This document shows, one piece after another, positions 32,928-44,700 of a stretch of DNA of 64,000 bases. The notes under the pieces were generated by a model. It had not been told where the DNA came from and made no database searches. It worked only from the letters and a program-made list of their open reading frames with translations. This DNA comes from Lucinisca nassula (Eukaryota > Mollusca > Bivalvia > Lucinida > Lucinidae): NCBI GenBank assembly GCA_963580285.1, contig OY757010.1:149592675-149656674 (forward strand). Direction: 5' to 3'. A program made the translations under genes and the position numbers. Position 1 is the first letter of the stretch; each line of letters opens with the position of its first letter.

Positions 32928-33555
32928 TTTGTTTGTTTGAAATGAGGTTTTATGTCCTTGGTAATACTACATGTATTTAGTTCATTTTGGAGACGTTGCT
33001 TCCAGTTTTGTGGGACTTTTACCCGACATTGAGATGAAATGACATCTCAAGCCCCATCATCCATTCTTTCTATATAGACTGCAACGCCCCCTCACGTGCA
33101 GGTGTACTTTACATACACTCCAGGTTTGCAGGATGAAAGCCTACACAGTAACCATGTAATTACGGTAGGGATCTTTTACCTGCACAGGGAATGGTTCTCC
33201 CTGCACAGGGGCCCTCCAGTTAATGTCCCGATCCTAAGGACGGTGCACTTTATGGCATTCATCCCTGCAAATGATGCCAGTGGAGTGTGTTGGGACACCT
33301 CGATGTTATTACTGCTGCCGGGAATCAAACTGAGGACCTCTAGCATGTTAGGCAAGTGCACTAACCACTAAGCTACCACACTCCACTTAACACCCAAACA
33401 AACCAATAAGGTTTTTATGCAGGGGCGGTCCATCTTGCACCACTTTACCTGCACAGGCTTGGACCTTCAAAGCAGTTTACCAGTTCTCATGTGCACTCAG
33501 TTTCAGCTCTGTCTGCAGCCCAATCTATTTCTCAAAGCCCCAATAGGCAGGGGCC
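32928..33555 (-). mobile_element. R290 retroposon split by SINE-3
   Basis: The first part (32928 to about 33062) runs from the tail side to TCTCAAGCCCCATC. The second (about 33388-33555) resumes at ACCCAAACAAACCAATAAGG and ends at CCCCAATAGGCAGGGGC. A SINE-3 fills the gap exactly where an intact copy reads CCGCCCAATGAAACC. Confidence 0.8.
33063..33387 (-). mobile_element. SINE-3, tRNA-derived
   Basis: On the minus strand the head is GGTAGCTTAGTGGTTAGTGC (box A), then CTCAGTTTGATTCCCGGCAG (box B). The body CATTTGCAGGGATGAATGCC, TTAACTGGAGGGCCCCTGTG and ACACCTGCACGTGAGG matches the plus-strand copy at 59244-59587. Confidence 0.88.
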
Positions 33556-33639
33556 CAGTTTATCTTCTATGAAGAGAACATGGGTATTCATTATTTTTCT
33601 TACAGAAGCTCAAAAAAATTAAAGTGCACATTTTTGTCT

Positions 33640-33885
33640 GTGTTGAGGTTTTTTACATCCTCAGCAACACTATTTTGGTTATTTGGAGATGTTCTGATTT
33701 TGTCAGACTATACCCAACATTGGGAATAAATGATATCTCAAGCCCTACGGCCCAAAGAAACCACTAGGGTTTAAGGGACTGGTCATCTCGCACAACTTTG
33801 CCTGGGAAGGTTTAAAGCTTCTAAGTTGTATACCAGTTCTCAAAAGTTTGGTCGGTTTCAGCTCTGCACAGAATCACCTACCAGC
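33640..33885 (-). mobile_element. R290 retroposon, diverged
   Basis: Antisense landmarks are present with many changes: GTTGAGGTTTTTTACATCC, GATATCTCAAGCCCTACGGC, and AGCTTCTAAGTTGTATACCA. Neither end is sharp. Confidence 0.7.
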
Positions 33886-34521
33886 CCAGATCCCTGGAAA
33901 GTACATGTACTCCTTACTTGAATGGGTAACATAATGAGGTAGTTCTCAGAAGTCAAGTGGTCGACACCCAATTTTTATTTTGGGTTGCGATTGATAAAAG
34001 TTGATGATTATTTTGTGTTTAATGACGCGTCAACCCTCTTTGTTGGTCATAAGTGTCAATCGGTTAATGGTCAAAAGTTTGAAGTTTCATTGTATGAAAT
34101 GTCATTAAATTTTACTGTGGCATTTAATCTGAAACTTTTCCTTTAAACAATGATCAGCGGATAGAAAAACTGGCCAAATCTTACCTGAGAAATTTAATTT
34201 TAAAACAATACACTTTGTTGATTAAGGAATAAGACGTTAAAACATTTATAAAATAAAATAAAGTGCATGATGTTTTGTTAAATTGTTAAAAAAATAAGAC
34301 TAGAAAAGACTGAACACAAGGTGGTATGTTGATTATGATAATGGATAATGCCGCCAGCCAATTGATTAGGATGATAGATTATATGTATGATGATTGATTA
34401 TGATGATAGATTATATCTGATGTATGAGTGTTGGGATGACTATAAATATTTAAACACTCTAGCTTCACACTGTAATATTTATAAAATCTGGACATATTTA
34501 GCCTCATTGTCAACCAATGTT
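33886..34521. other. AT-rich stretch, no feature recognised
   Basis: There is a run of TGATGATAGATTATATG-like repeats at about 34330-34440. Otherwise I see no gene, terminal repeats or tandem structure. Confidence 0.5.
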
Positions 34522-34799
34522 CATTACGAAAACACGCCTATATAAATACATTGTAAACTTACCACCGAAAAAATGAAAATTTTTAAGATGAAAAATTTTG
34601 ATATTTTTCTTATTTCTGCTCAAAATATAGACTGTGGGTACACGTTAGAACTGCCTCATTGAGGCAGTTCTAACGAGTACCCACAATCTATGTTTTAGAG
34701 CAAAAATAGAAAAATAAGGTATACCCCTGCAAACCCCAGTTTTACTATGTAAAAGTGGGGTTCAAGGGGGTCAAAATTATATAGGCGTGTTTCATAATG
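34522..34799. mobile_element. MITE of the AAACACGCCTATA family
   Basis: CATTACGAAAACACGCCTAT on the left is mirrored by ATAGGCGTGTTTCATAATG on the right. The core palindrome has apex GAACTGCCTCATTGAGGCAG, and arms TTTCTTATTTCTGCTCAAAA and TTTTAGAGCAAAAATAGAAA. The stretch 34800-35171 holds a weak AGATCAGA-type hairpin (about 34813-34880) and two related segments. Confidence 0.9.
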
Positions 34800-35171
34800 A
34801 AGTTTAAAGAAGACCTGGCAAATAAGTGTAGACCCAGATCAGACTGCAAGTATAGACTGGGTCTTCACTGTTTCAAAGGTCTGACTGTACAATTTTCATG
34901 GTAATTACATCATTATAGAGGTCAAATAGCAAAACAAATGGAGACACTGATCAGACTATTCCAACAGGATCAGTTGTCTGGTCTAGGTCTTCACCGTTTT
35001 CAACCCCCTGTCTGTTCAAATTTCCATAGTAATTTCAATATATACATGTAACTATGATTATGCAGAAGCAGACTGCACTGATTTGTCACTGTTTTCTAAG
35101 GTCCCTCTGTCCCGATTTTTATGGCAATTACAGTGTATGATATGCACGCTTAAAAAACTCCAACAGACAAA

Positions 35172-35450
35172 AAAGATAGCCTGTCTCAGTGGTTCAGTCA
35201 GATGCACGTCTGACTGGTGATCAGATGAATACGCAGTCAGTCTTCACCCGGTCGGCAACAGTCATTTGTGGAGATTTAATACCTTCATTCTCTCCCTCCA
35301 GCTGATTCAAGAAGGGCAGTTGACAGTTTCTGGCAAAAGAATACTGTACTGGTTATCCCCCTTATGTATACCTAAGCGTGGATAGGTAAACAGACTGGCT
35401 CGACATGACCTGAACAGTGTTGGTTGGGCCTTCAAACTCGAAAAGAAATG
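35172..35450 (+). mobile_element. SINE-2, plus-strand copy
   Basis: The head AGCCTGTCTCAGTGGTTCAG is followed by a diverged box B, then TTCTCTCCCTCCAGCTGATT, CAAGAAGGGCAGTTGACAG and GAACAGTGTTGGTTGGGCC. It is collinear with the minus-strand copy at 8349-8604. Confidence 0.75.
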
Positions 35451-35479
35451 ATGATGAAAAATATACAGAAAACTGTCTT

Positions 35480-35885
35480 TATGCCGACATTTTACCGGTA
35501 TACGGCAAAACTGGTTACAGCAACAATTTGAACGGGGCGAATCTTAAGCTCAAGACAGGAGCTGTTAAAAGAGACGTACATTCAAGAATATTGTACGAAC
35601 TACTCCAAAAAACAAATGTTGTGAATACTGGTTAGAATCACCTCACTGCGGCAATTTTAACAAATTTCCACCGCATGTTGGTAACAAATGTTGTGGATAT
35701 TTTTTAGAATCGCCTCGGTGAGGCGATTCTAACAAATTACCACAGCATTTGTTTCTTGAAGTAAATGAGGGGGAAAAGCCGTTTATTACCTATTATTCTA
35801 CTATTTATTGGGATTCTTTTTAACGGCAAATTCTTTACAACGGTAAAATGTTAAAACAAATTTGGTTGTTATAACGAGGGCTCTG
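35480..35885. mobile_element. MITE with GGCAAAACTGGTTACA ends and GAATCGCCTC hairpin
   Basis: ACCGGTATACGGCAAAACTG at the left loosely mirrors GCAAATTCTTTACAACGGT at the right. The hairpin at 35683-35752 has apex AGAATCGCCTCGGTGAGGCG, and a degraded second copy of the same hairpin precedes it (35600-35680). A related left part lies at 61575-61760. The stretch to 36374 is AT-rich with no gene. Confidence 0.7.
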
Positions 35886-36389
35886 TACCACCTACAGTAT
35901 GAAGAAAGAAACTCCAGATCCTATTTTATGATATATAGTAGTTTTATTTTTGACGATCAGTCATGAGCAATGATTAATGAATAATGATGATGACAATGAT
36001 ATATTAAAAGGATGAATATTCAAGAACTTCTTAACCAAAAATTTACATATTCACAATTATCAACATATTCACAAACAGTATTTACAATACAACAGAAAAA
36101 AGCACTAATAAGCCAACAACAGAACATCTATTATGGTCATAACTCCCATTTCTTGTGTGTTACCATAGAGATAGAAAGAATGGATAGGCAAAAAGAAGAA
36201 TGATGGAAAGAAGAAGAAACACGTATCCACAGAAGGATATGAACAATTCAACACAAAACAGTGACAACTACTTTTGTTTTGACCAGAACTTAGTATCTTG
36301 GTACTTGTCAGGATGGCCTCAATGTGGAAAATAGGTTCTGGATACCTCTCAAAAATAGGCTCATTGAAGCAACTGGGCCCAATTGTTAA

Positions 36390-36594
36390 CCCTTGTCCTG
36401 CTGAGCCCGGATATGCCTTATCTTTGAAACAATGTAGATCCAGATCAGATGGCTTCTGATGAAGCCATCTGATCAGGATCTACATTGTTTGCCATTCAGA
36501 TTGTGAATTTGTTGCAATAATTTGCATCAAGTAATCTGATTGGTTGATAATCGGTAGTGGGTGTGGCATATATGAATATTCAGCAGGACAAGGG
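36390..36594 (+). mobile_element. Family A MITE, TTAA-flanked
   Basis: TTAA lies at 36386-36389 and 36595-36598. The ends CCCTTGTCCTGCTGA and TCAGCAGGACAAGGG are perfect inverted repeats. The hairpin at 36427-36490 pairs ATGTAGATCCAGATCAGATG with CATCTGATCAGGATCTACAT, one mismatch, apex GGCTTC/GAAGCC. It is 205 bp with no coding capacity. The TTAA target and the CCC end suggest mobilisation by a piggyBac-type transposase. Confidence 0.93.
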
Positions 36595-36687
36595 TTAACT
36601 TGTCCAAGCATCCTTACCTAAGGAAGCTTGTCAGAGGTCAAAATGTTCTAGCAAGTAAAAAGCTAGATACACTGACATTTATTTTAA

Positions 36688-36892
36688 CCCTTCTCTTGCT
36701 GAATATTCATTTAAGCCACACCCATTTCTGTCTATCAACCAATCAAATTACTTGATGTAAATCATTCCTACAAATTCATAAATTGAATGTCAAACTGTGT
36801 AGATCCTGATCAGATGGCTTCTTCAGAAGCCATCTGATCTGGATCTACACTGTTTGCAAAGATAGGGGTTGTCGTGAACAGCAAGATAAGGG
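36688..36892 (-). mobile_element. Family A MITE, TTAA-flanked
   Basis: It is also 205 bp, in the opposite orientation to its neighbour. TTAA lies at 36684-36687 and 36893-36896. The left end is CCCTTCTCTTGCTGAATATT and the right end AACAGCAAGATAAGGG. The hairpin TGTGTAGATCCTGATCAGAT faces ATCTGATCTGGATCTACACT. Confidence 0.92.
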
Positions 36893-37006
36893 TTAATGAA
36901 AAAATGCAAGTAGCTTTTCAAAACTTGCATTTGCAATAGCTACTCACATTTTTTTGTAAAAAATATCAGCATATTGCCATTTAGATAATTTTCAATGATA
37001 TTTTAA

Positions 37007-37215
37007 GGGGGAAGGTAACACCTAGCAGATTATCTGCCATTGTTTCAAAGGGAGACTTCCCGTTCGCTTTTCTATAAGCCCTGTCCCACTGAAAAATGGG
37101 TCTACTCTTAAAGGAAAGAATTTGCTCCTCAGGAGCAAATTCTTTCCTTTAAGAGTTGATCCATATTGACATATTTTTGCAGGAGTTGCCTCCCCTGAAG
37201 GTGTTCCCATTCCCT
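37007..37215. mobile_element. Family D MITE, TTAA-flanked, with 47-bp perfect palindrome
   Basis: TTAA lies at 37003-37006 and 37216-37219. The ends are GGGGGAAGGTAACACCT and AGGTGTTCCCATTCCCT. The core is a perfect palindrome: a 23-bp arm (CTTAAAGGAAAGAATTTGCT, then CCT), one central base, and the exact complement. The downstream stretch to 38064 is AT-rich, with a small imperfect palindrome at 37447-37496 and a family D core fragment near 37960-38030. Confidence 0.92.
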
Positions 37216-37881
37216 TTAACTAATGACATTGCTAGTTTTGAACAAGTGGTTCCCGAAAACTGTCTTTCCAAGGCTTATTCTGATCAGTACCCATAACATA
37301 TTTTCCAAGATTAATTGCACTTTTGGAAAGATGTTATCCATACAACACGGTTCAGACTGAAACACTACAACTGACAATTTTCACACAGAAGACACACCAA
37401 AAATAACAACAAAGTTACATTCAGAGAAAAATAGATTTGTGGTGTCTCGGGAGCATACAATTCTCTTACTGGTTTAGAGAATCATATGCTCCCAAAATAT
37501 ATTTCATGATCTGAAATCAATTTCCAAGTTCTTCCAAACACATATTTTGCGGGTACTTGTGAGAATAACCTGAATGAGGTGATTCTTAAAGTACCCACAG
37601 CAGATGATTCTAAGAAATAAGACCTCCAAATTTTCATCAAAACACACAAAATCTGTTTCTCCCGAGTTAAGAAATGGAAAAAATGACCATTTTACATCTG
37701 AGGAAGGTTTAACCTTCAAAATGCATGACCTTACATACAAAAGGCACAATATGTAGCAAAACTAGGTCAAGTCTCGTGTAGTTACCATAGTAACTATAGG
37801 TTAGCTCCATTTAGGAACACTAATATAATAGCACATTTTAACGTTGCATGCATTTCTAAATCTTTGCAACAGTCTGTTCTT

Positions 37882-37892
37882 TTTATTTTATT
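37882..37892 (-). terminator. Candidate polyadenylation signal for the RhoGAP gene
   Basis: On the minus strand this reads as two overlapping AATAAA hexamers. They are the first I find downstream of the stop codon at 38676, about 790 bases away. If used, the 3' UTR would contain MITEs at 38397-38633 and 38065-38277. Confidence 0.35.
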
Positions 37893-38064
37893 TTTTTAGG
37901 GGAATAGATATATGTTTCATGGGGAATAACTCTTTCAAATACCTGTTGCCTGTATCAGTTGGCATCTCCTCTTGAATGAAAGAATTTGCTCATGAGGAGC
38001 AAATTCTTTCATTTAAGAGTACACCCCTTTTTAGACAGGCCTCAAATAACAGAAACACGACCTT

Positions 38065-38277
38065 GGGCCAGTTGTTCAAAGTATTGTTAGCTTAACGAGC
38101 CCAATTGTGGTCAAATGTTCTAACAAGTACAACATCTAATACAGTATTTTTGCTGAAAAAATGAGAACAGAAGCTGCTCAGTTTTTCAGCAAAAATATTG
38201 GCATATTTGCCATATCGAAAGGGCAGAGTTAACGACACATCAACTATGACATCATTGGTTTTGAACAACTGGCCCCC
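38065..38277. mobile_element. MITE of the GGGCCC-TTGTTCAAAG family
   Basis: GGGCCAGTTGTTCAAAGTAT at the left mirrors TTTTGAACAACTGGCCCCC at the right. The core pairs TTTTGCTGAAAAAATGAG with TCAGTTTTTCAGCAAAAAT. It is the intact reference for the split copy at 36375-37254. Confidence 0.87.
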
Positions 38278-38396
38278 TGGAAGTCACTAAGTTTCTCCCT
38301 CGTTAAAAATAGGATCTATCCACCTTATAATCCTCTAAGGACATTTCTTAGAAACTAGATTTTATCACAGCACATTCCACACTCTTGTCTTATTAA

Positions 38397-38633
38397 CCCA
38401 TAAAATGCCAATCACGACAATTGTTGTCTGCTTTGTCGTCTGCCAGTTTCTTTAAAAGTCATTTTTGCCAACTGTGTGGACCCAGATCAGACTGCTCCTC
38501 TAGGAGCAGTCTGATCTGGATCCACACTGTTTGCCTGTATGAAAAACAATTTCTAAAATATTTTCAAGAAGATTCAGCAGACGACATAAGCAGACGAAAT
38601 TGTCAGATGTAGTTTTTCTCGGCATCTTAAGGG
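38397..38633. mobile_element. Family C MITE just past the RhoGAP stop codon
   Basis: TTAA lies at 38393-38396 and 38634-38637. The ends are CCCATAAAATGCC and GGCATCTTAAGGG. The central hairpin at about 38472-38533 is TGTGTGGACCCAGATCAGAC with GTCTGATCTGGATCCACACT, apex TGCTCC/GGAGCA. Internal GTCGTCTGC and GCAGACGAC are also inverted. It ends 38 bp from the stop codon, so it probably lies in the 3' UTR. Confidence 0.9.
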
Positions 38634-38675
38634 TTAAATAGCATATCACATAAATCTGGTTGTTTTTCACACTTT

Positions 38676-38759
38676 TCATAAAACACTCTCTCGGCAGGAA
38701 TCGTTCGGGGACTGTAACAGAAGCATAGGAAGACGTGATCGTGGTGTCATGACCGCTTT
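38676..38759 (-). CDS. ARHGAP19: ARHGAP19-like exon 10 (stop codon)
   Basis: It codes the last 27 residues, KAVMTPRSRLPMLLLQSPND, then SCRESVL and TGA at 38676-38678. The AVMTPRSRL part resembles the TMTPTRL near the human C-terminus, which supports this as the true last exon. Acceptor TTTTCAG, phase 0. Confidence 0.85.
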   Translation of the reverse strand, partial: KAVMTPRSRLPMLLLQSPNDSCRESVL

Positions 38760-41700
38760 CTGAAAAATGAGAAGAAATAAATGTTAGATATGTTTCAAGC
38801 ATGCAGCTATAAAATGAGACATACTGAGTGAGTGAGTTTGAGTTTTATGACCCACCAACAGCTAAGGTCATACAGAGACGGGACCTCGGTTTAAAGACTC
38901 ATCCGAAAGTCTGGAGAAGCCCGAGATCAATCCTGCGATCCCTCGTTTACGAGACATACTGTTTGAACTTTGATGCATATGAATAAAATAAAATAGCATA
39001 AATGCAAACCACAGGCAAAGAAATTATTATTACGTATACACCAGTTTCATCACAAACTGTTTTCGCCAGTCGGCCATCAAGTGTGAGCTTTATGGTTAAA
39101 TAAGAAACAAAACAGCACATTCTTTTTCAATTACACCACAACCTCCTTATAACACTATTAATGGGGTCCAAAGCAGAAACTGTGTTATATCCAAACAAAA
39201 ATGTGTAGATTATGAAGAAAAATGACCATTTATGGTCATTTTTCTTCATAATCTACACATTTTTCGGATCCATCTTGAAACTGTGTTACATCCACACTGT
39301 GTTATAATGAACCATATTTTCTAATTTTTCCCAGAAAGCAGGACTAATTTTCCAAGAAAACAGGATTTGACATCTCGTGCAATTTTTTTCCAATTTCAAT
39401 ATGTCGTCTGCTGCGAAATAATTACCCAGAATGCAGAGTGTTAAAAGCCAAAATTGCTGCCACATATTACTTTACACAACACAGTCAGACGCATGAGATT
39501 TTAAGTGTTGCAAGTGGTATCTGAATAGATTTCATATGAATAGGTTTCAAAAGATTGCAAAAAATTTATACACCAACCTTAGAAGCTTCCGGTAACCTGG
39601 TTACAGTCTTAGTGATGGGGGACACCATGGCAACAGGTCTTCTGTCTGGGGTACAAGGAAATACTCTCTTAGTGGACGGGGCTGTATTTTTGATGTAAGA
39701 AACCTCTTTCTCAGTAGATGGCAGCACTAGGGGAATCTTGGCATCTTTCACCTCTGAATTCATGTTCTCGTCACTCAACCGTTTGACGGCCTTGACCTTC
39801 ACATTACAAGGGGAGGCACCAAGGTCAACGACATGGACTGCAGGGCTCAGCTTCTGTAAAAGAAAGGAAAAACGTATTTTTAGAAACAGATCAAGATGAC
39901 TGGAATAACGCAATCATTGTATAATGTATAGTTCTTCCCAATTTTATTTCTGTATTTTTTTGTTGTTTTTTTTTTTCTAAAAAGAGCATAAAATATTATC
40001 GTAGCAGGAACAACTTTTTAAAGCAAATGTGTCATATTGCTAACTTGACTAAACTTATATCTATTTGTGAGATACCTCCATATTTGGAGGAGTTTGGATA
40101 ATTTTAGGATATTTCTTCTCATTTCTCGATTAAACCATATGCCGAGGGTAATTTTCAGAATTGCCACTACAAGGTGATTCTAACAAGTGCCCACAACATA
40201 TTTCTAACAACAAATAAGAAACACTATCCATTGTCTTTGTTATTTCTTACTCCTTCATTTGTTTTGAGGTTTAACGTCCCCATCAACATAGTATAGGTTA
40301 TGTCCTAAGCTCTGATTTTACTTTCACTTTCAAAACAAAGAACAATTACTCACCATGACAGGTCTAAGCTTGTTATCTGGTGTCTTGGTGTAGGAGATTG
40401 GCTCGATGTCGCCTGGTGTGTCGTCAATATTGATAGGCTTGGTAATGCTCCAGGTAAGCTGCTGTCTGCAGTCCTCGGTCTCGGAGTCACGATGCTTGTT
40501 TTTGTGGAAATGGGGAAAGTGTTTCTGAAAAAGACAACACAAAATTTATCAATAAGAAAAGCAGAGCTAAAAAATTTTTAATGTGACATTTTTTTTGCAT
40601 TGCACATAATAGTTGTTTTTTTTTTCAGTCCTGGAATGCATGAAGACGGTTTCATTTTACCCAGTCTTTGGCAAACAGTATGCATTATAACATGGGTTTT
40701 GGATTTAAAACAGTTTAAAGAAGGATCCAAAAATGGTCATTTTCTGTATAAATCTATATATCTATATATATTTTTTTGATATAACACAATTGTTAAACTA
40801 GCATAGTTTCTGCATAGGACCACAACAATAGTGTTATAAAGAGGTTGGTCTTCTTGACAAATACTGGACATAAGCAACGAACTGAAAATGCCAACCAATG
40901 ATGGAGTCATCTGAGCAAGATCTATACTGTTTGTCATTCAGTTTGCAAATGAATAAGTAATTTGTTGGGTTGATAGTCAGATACATGTGTGACAATTAAT
41001 TCACTCAGCAGGACCACAAATTAGTTAAGAAATAAATGATGATATTTACCTTCAATGACTCTCCAAATGTTCTACTTCTTGTGTGTTTGCCTTTCCTAGC
41101 ACTTGACGTTGGAGTAGCTACAACACCACCAGCACGGTTGAACTGTTTTAGAAGCTTCTTCTTGCGGGCTGACTCTGGCATGGACTGGACGTGGGCGTAG
41201 AGCTGAGCCAATGCAACCTGGGTGTCCTGGGACGAGTCAACCTCTTCCGGTGATTTTCTCTGGGCAAATGTCAGCACAGTGTTTACAGCACTAGAACTAC
41301 CATACTGTAACAGAAAAAAGAAACATTCGTAAAAAAAATGATTTTTCTGTGATACAAAAGAACATCAAAAAAGTCCAAATAACATGCCAGGAACTGTGTT
41401 TACTAATTTCATACCAAATCTGTGTGATATACAAGGAAGGAAGACCATTACAAAAGGTACATATCGCATAGGCAAACAGGAAAGACTCAGATGAGTCTGC
41501 GTGCACCAGAGCCTTTGCTGCACATAGTCATACAATCTTCATACAAGGAATCATATACATGCATCAAGCCCTGTTAGGTAGCTGCAGATACTCAGTTGAA
41601 GGAAATAAACCAGAGAATGGCAAGGGGCTTTTTCTCATTCTTATACACTGAACAATCTATACAACTTTAGCTTCTGTCTTTCAGATTTGCGAAGCAGGCA

Positions 41701-44700
41701 AATACCATGTATAGTATGTACTTGGTGACAAAGTCAGTGGTGGGTGGAATAATTACCATATTTATCGTAAGTATTCGGACACCAACTTTCCATACTTGCT
41801 CTAATAAAATTTGAACAAGTACAATTTACTATCCAATGCTGAGCTTTAAAATTGCTGGATGAGAAGCAAACAGTGTAGACCCAGATGAGATGCCGCATAC
41901 TGCGGCATCTCATCAGGGTCTACACTGTTTGCCCGGCCCTGTCTGGCATAAGGTAACTATGGTTGCACATTATTATTATTTGTAATTACCTTGGCTTTGT
42001 GTATGTTGGCATGGTCACTGAGGTTTTCTTTATCATCAGATTCATCAAAAGCTGCCGCGTTTGGATCTTCCATCTCGTGCCAGAAGTTGGCCACATCGTC
42101 TGCAAGTTCTCGGGGTATGGTGAAGAGTGATGGAGCATTCTCTATCATGGTGCAGACTACTTTGCTGATGATGGGAGAAGCTGTATGCATGTCTTCTGGA
42201 GAAAGCTGTGAATACAAAGACAAAAATTGTGTTTACTGTCAGAACAGACACTATCAAACTCAATGAGTGATTTTACTAAGACAATGTTTGTTTTACGTCC
42301 CCATCAACACTATTTAGGTCATTTAGGAAACATTGCTTCCTATTTTGTGGGAATTTTACCTGACACTGAGATGAAGTGACATCTCAAGCCCTACCGCCCA
42401 AAGAAACCAAAGACGTTTATGGAGTGCTCTGACTTGCGCCACTTTTTCCTGGGCCGGCTTAGACCTAACAGTTTACAAGTACTCAAGTTCAGTCCCTTTC
42501 AGTTTGCATGGAAGCACATTGCAGCCAAATCTATTTCTCCAAGCCCCAGGTTAGGCCATTACTATGATAAATTAATTATGGTAACTCGGTGCAAAATACT
42601 AATTTCATATTATTGAATAACAAGTATGAATCCTGACTGGTAGGCAGCATTTTTAACCCTTTTGTACCAAATGGAATCTTCCTTCTAATATATGGCAGGA
42701 GTCCATTTTCGAACTTTAAGGGTGACAGGTTGTGGTTGACAAAAACCGCATATAACTTCAATGTTGTTGCTTTTTTTTTTCTCTCATCTGCATGTGAAAT
42801 AGGAATAGCATCATGTTAGATGTTTTGTAGCAGAATTGAGCCAGAAATCTTTACGAAAAATGGTATCCATTTGTAGATATTAGATGATTCTTACCTTTCT
42901 TGGGCAGATGAGACTAGGACCAAACACGACACCCAGTGAACTGGCAGACATCTTGTTCTCAATGACACCGGCAGCACTATGTAACAGGTCAAGGAGGCAC
43001 TCTAGCAAGATGGCGTTCTCACGGGGCAGTAACAAGATCATCAGCTGCAGGGCTTTCAGTTGTTTAGACCTGGCCTTCAGGCGGTCCTTCTCTGTGAAAC
43101 CACGGGAACCCAGGTCTGAAATAAATGGAACGGTATTTAGAAAATGCATGTAAATCATCACTTTATTCATTGAAATACACAAAATTTCTGTATCTTGCAA
43201 ATCCAATTAATTTCTTATCGGAATAACGCCTTTTTCGTTGAAGTTAAAGTTGCTCCTAAGAACAGGTTCAGTAGCTGACATTTTTTCTTAGCGATCTCAT
43301 CCAAGTTTATGTATATAAGCACAAAAGTCTAACTTTTTCACACCAGACAGACAAATTTGAAAACAACCAAACTTGTAATTTAAACGATGGCAAACAATTT
43401 AGATCCTGATGAGATTGCTCATAAACCACATATAACTTCAATGTCATTACTTTTTTTACTGCATTTGAAATAGGAATAGCAATACGAGTATAGATGTAGA
43501 TCTGTCTCATCTAGACTGTTTGCATAGGTTATGGGGAAGGGATCACCTTCAGGGGAGGCAACTCCTACAAAAAAATAGTTTTGTCTCCTCTGTCAATAGG
43601 GGTCAACTCTTAAAGGAAGACCCCCAGGGCTTATAGAAAAGTGAACAAACGTCCTGAAAGTTGTCTCCCTTTGAAAAACGGCAAAAAAATCTGCCAGGTG
43701 ATCCCATTCCCCTTAACATGTAATGGAAAATGAGTAGTTCCGAGTCCGGAAACTGGTGTAAAACTTACCAACAATCTGACAGTAAGCATCATAATGTTTC
43801 TGGTCCAGTAAGGGCTCTGGTATCTCAGCCAGGAACTGTTTTAGGACGGTGGCAATGTCGTGTGGTGAGAAGGTGCCATCGTCTAGATGCAATTCCCCCC
43901 CTTGTCTGATCCACTCTTTTAGCAATCTCTGTCTGGTGACATTGCCAGTCTTACGGAATAGTCCCTCTGTTCTTATATCTGCAATAAATAGAAAGTCAAA
44001 ATAACACTTGATGAAAATTTACAAGTACTGACTAGGGATTTCAACCATTTGCCAAGAGGATCACTACATTCCATTACACAATAAATGCATTTTTTCGGGA
44101 CAAGGGAAATAAGAATTCACTTGCCCAGCCATTTTTGTCCCAGGCAATGGAATTGTCAGGCCCTGTTGACAGAGTGTGGACAATATTTACTCTTTGAGGT
44201 CATGTATGTGATGAAAATTTTCTTCCCCAAAAAGTCATGTTGTGCATGCCTCACAGTGTTTCAAATACCTGGGAAGTGGAATATTTTCTTTTGCAAGGTG
44301 CTCTCTTTCTGCCTATGAACCTGGACTTGAATCATTGGACAAAATGTGGCAAAACTCCCACTTTCCCTGCAATTCAGCTTCAGGGGAGGCAATCAAAAAG
44401 ACCCAATTTCTGTAATTGGTATTCTTGCAAAGGATAGTTTTCTTCCAAAGGTCATATTCTTTTCTTTAACCTTGATATCCTGCTGAATAAATTAATTTAG
44501 CCACACTTCAGTCTACCAACCGATCAAATTCCTTAATATCATGTCTTTGTTCAATTCATAAACAGAATGACAAACAGTGTGGATCCTGATCAGATGGTTT
44601 CTGGGTGTCATGTTCAGCTGGATAACACTTATTGTTAGATGTTTGCCTTGCAAAATAGTGAAAAATAAGCGATTCATATGGATACCCATTAGCCTACCCC

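Larger units (their letters stand above)
36375..37254. mobile_element. GGGCCC-type MITE holding three nested TTAA MITEs
   Basis: The outer element starts GGGCCCAATTG and ends TTTTGAACAAGTGGTTCCCG. Taking out the three inner elements with one TTAA each leaves about 249 bp, close to the uninterrupted relative at 38065-38277 (213 bp). The remaining sequence includes GCTTTTCAAAACTTGCATT and TACTCACATTTTTTTGT, as in that family. Confidence 0.85.

Noticed and set aside
36390..36892. Flip-flop inversion of the hairpin core, suggested by an A/A mismatch in some copies and T/T in others
   Set aside because: The mismatch type follows the orientation of the whole element in every family A copy and in the reversed family B pair (46649 and 53345), so no inversion is needed.
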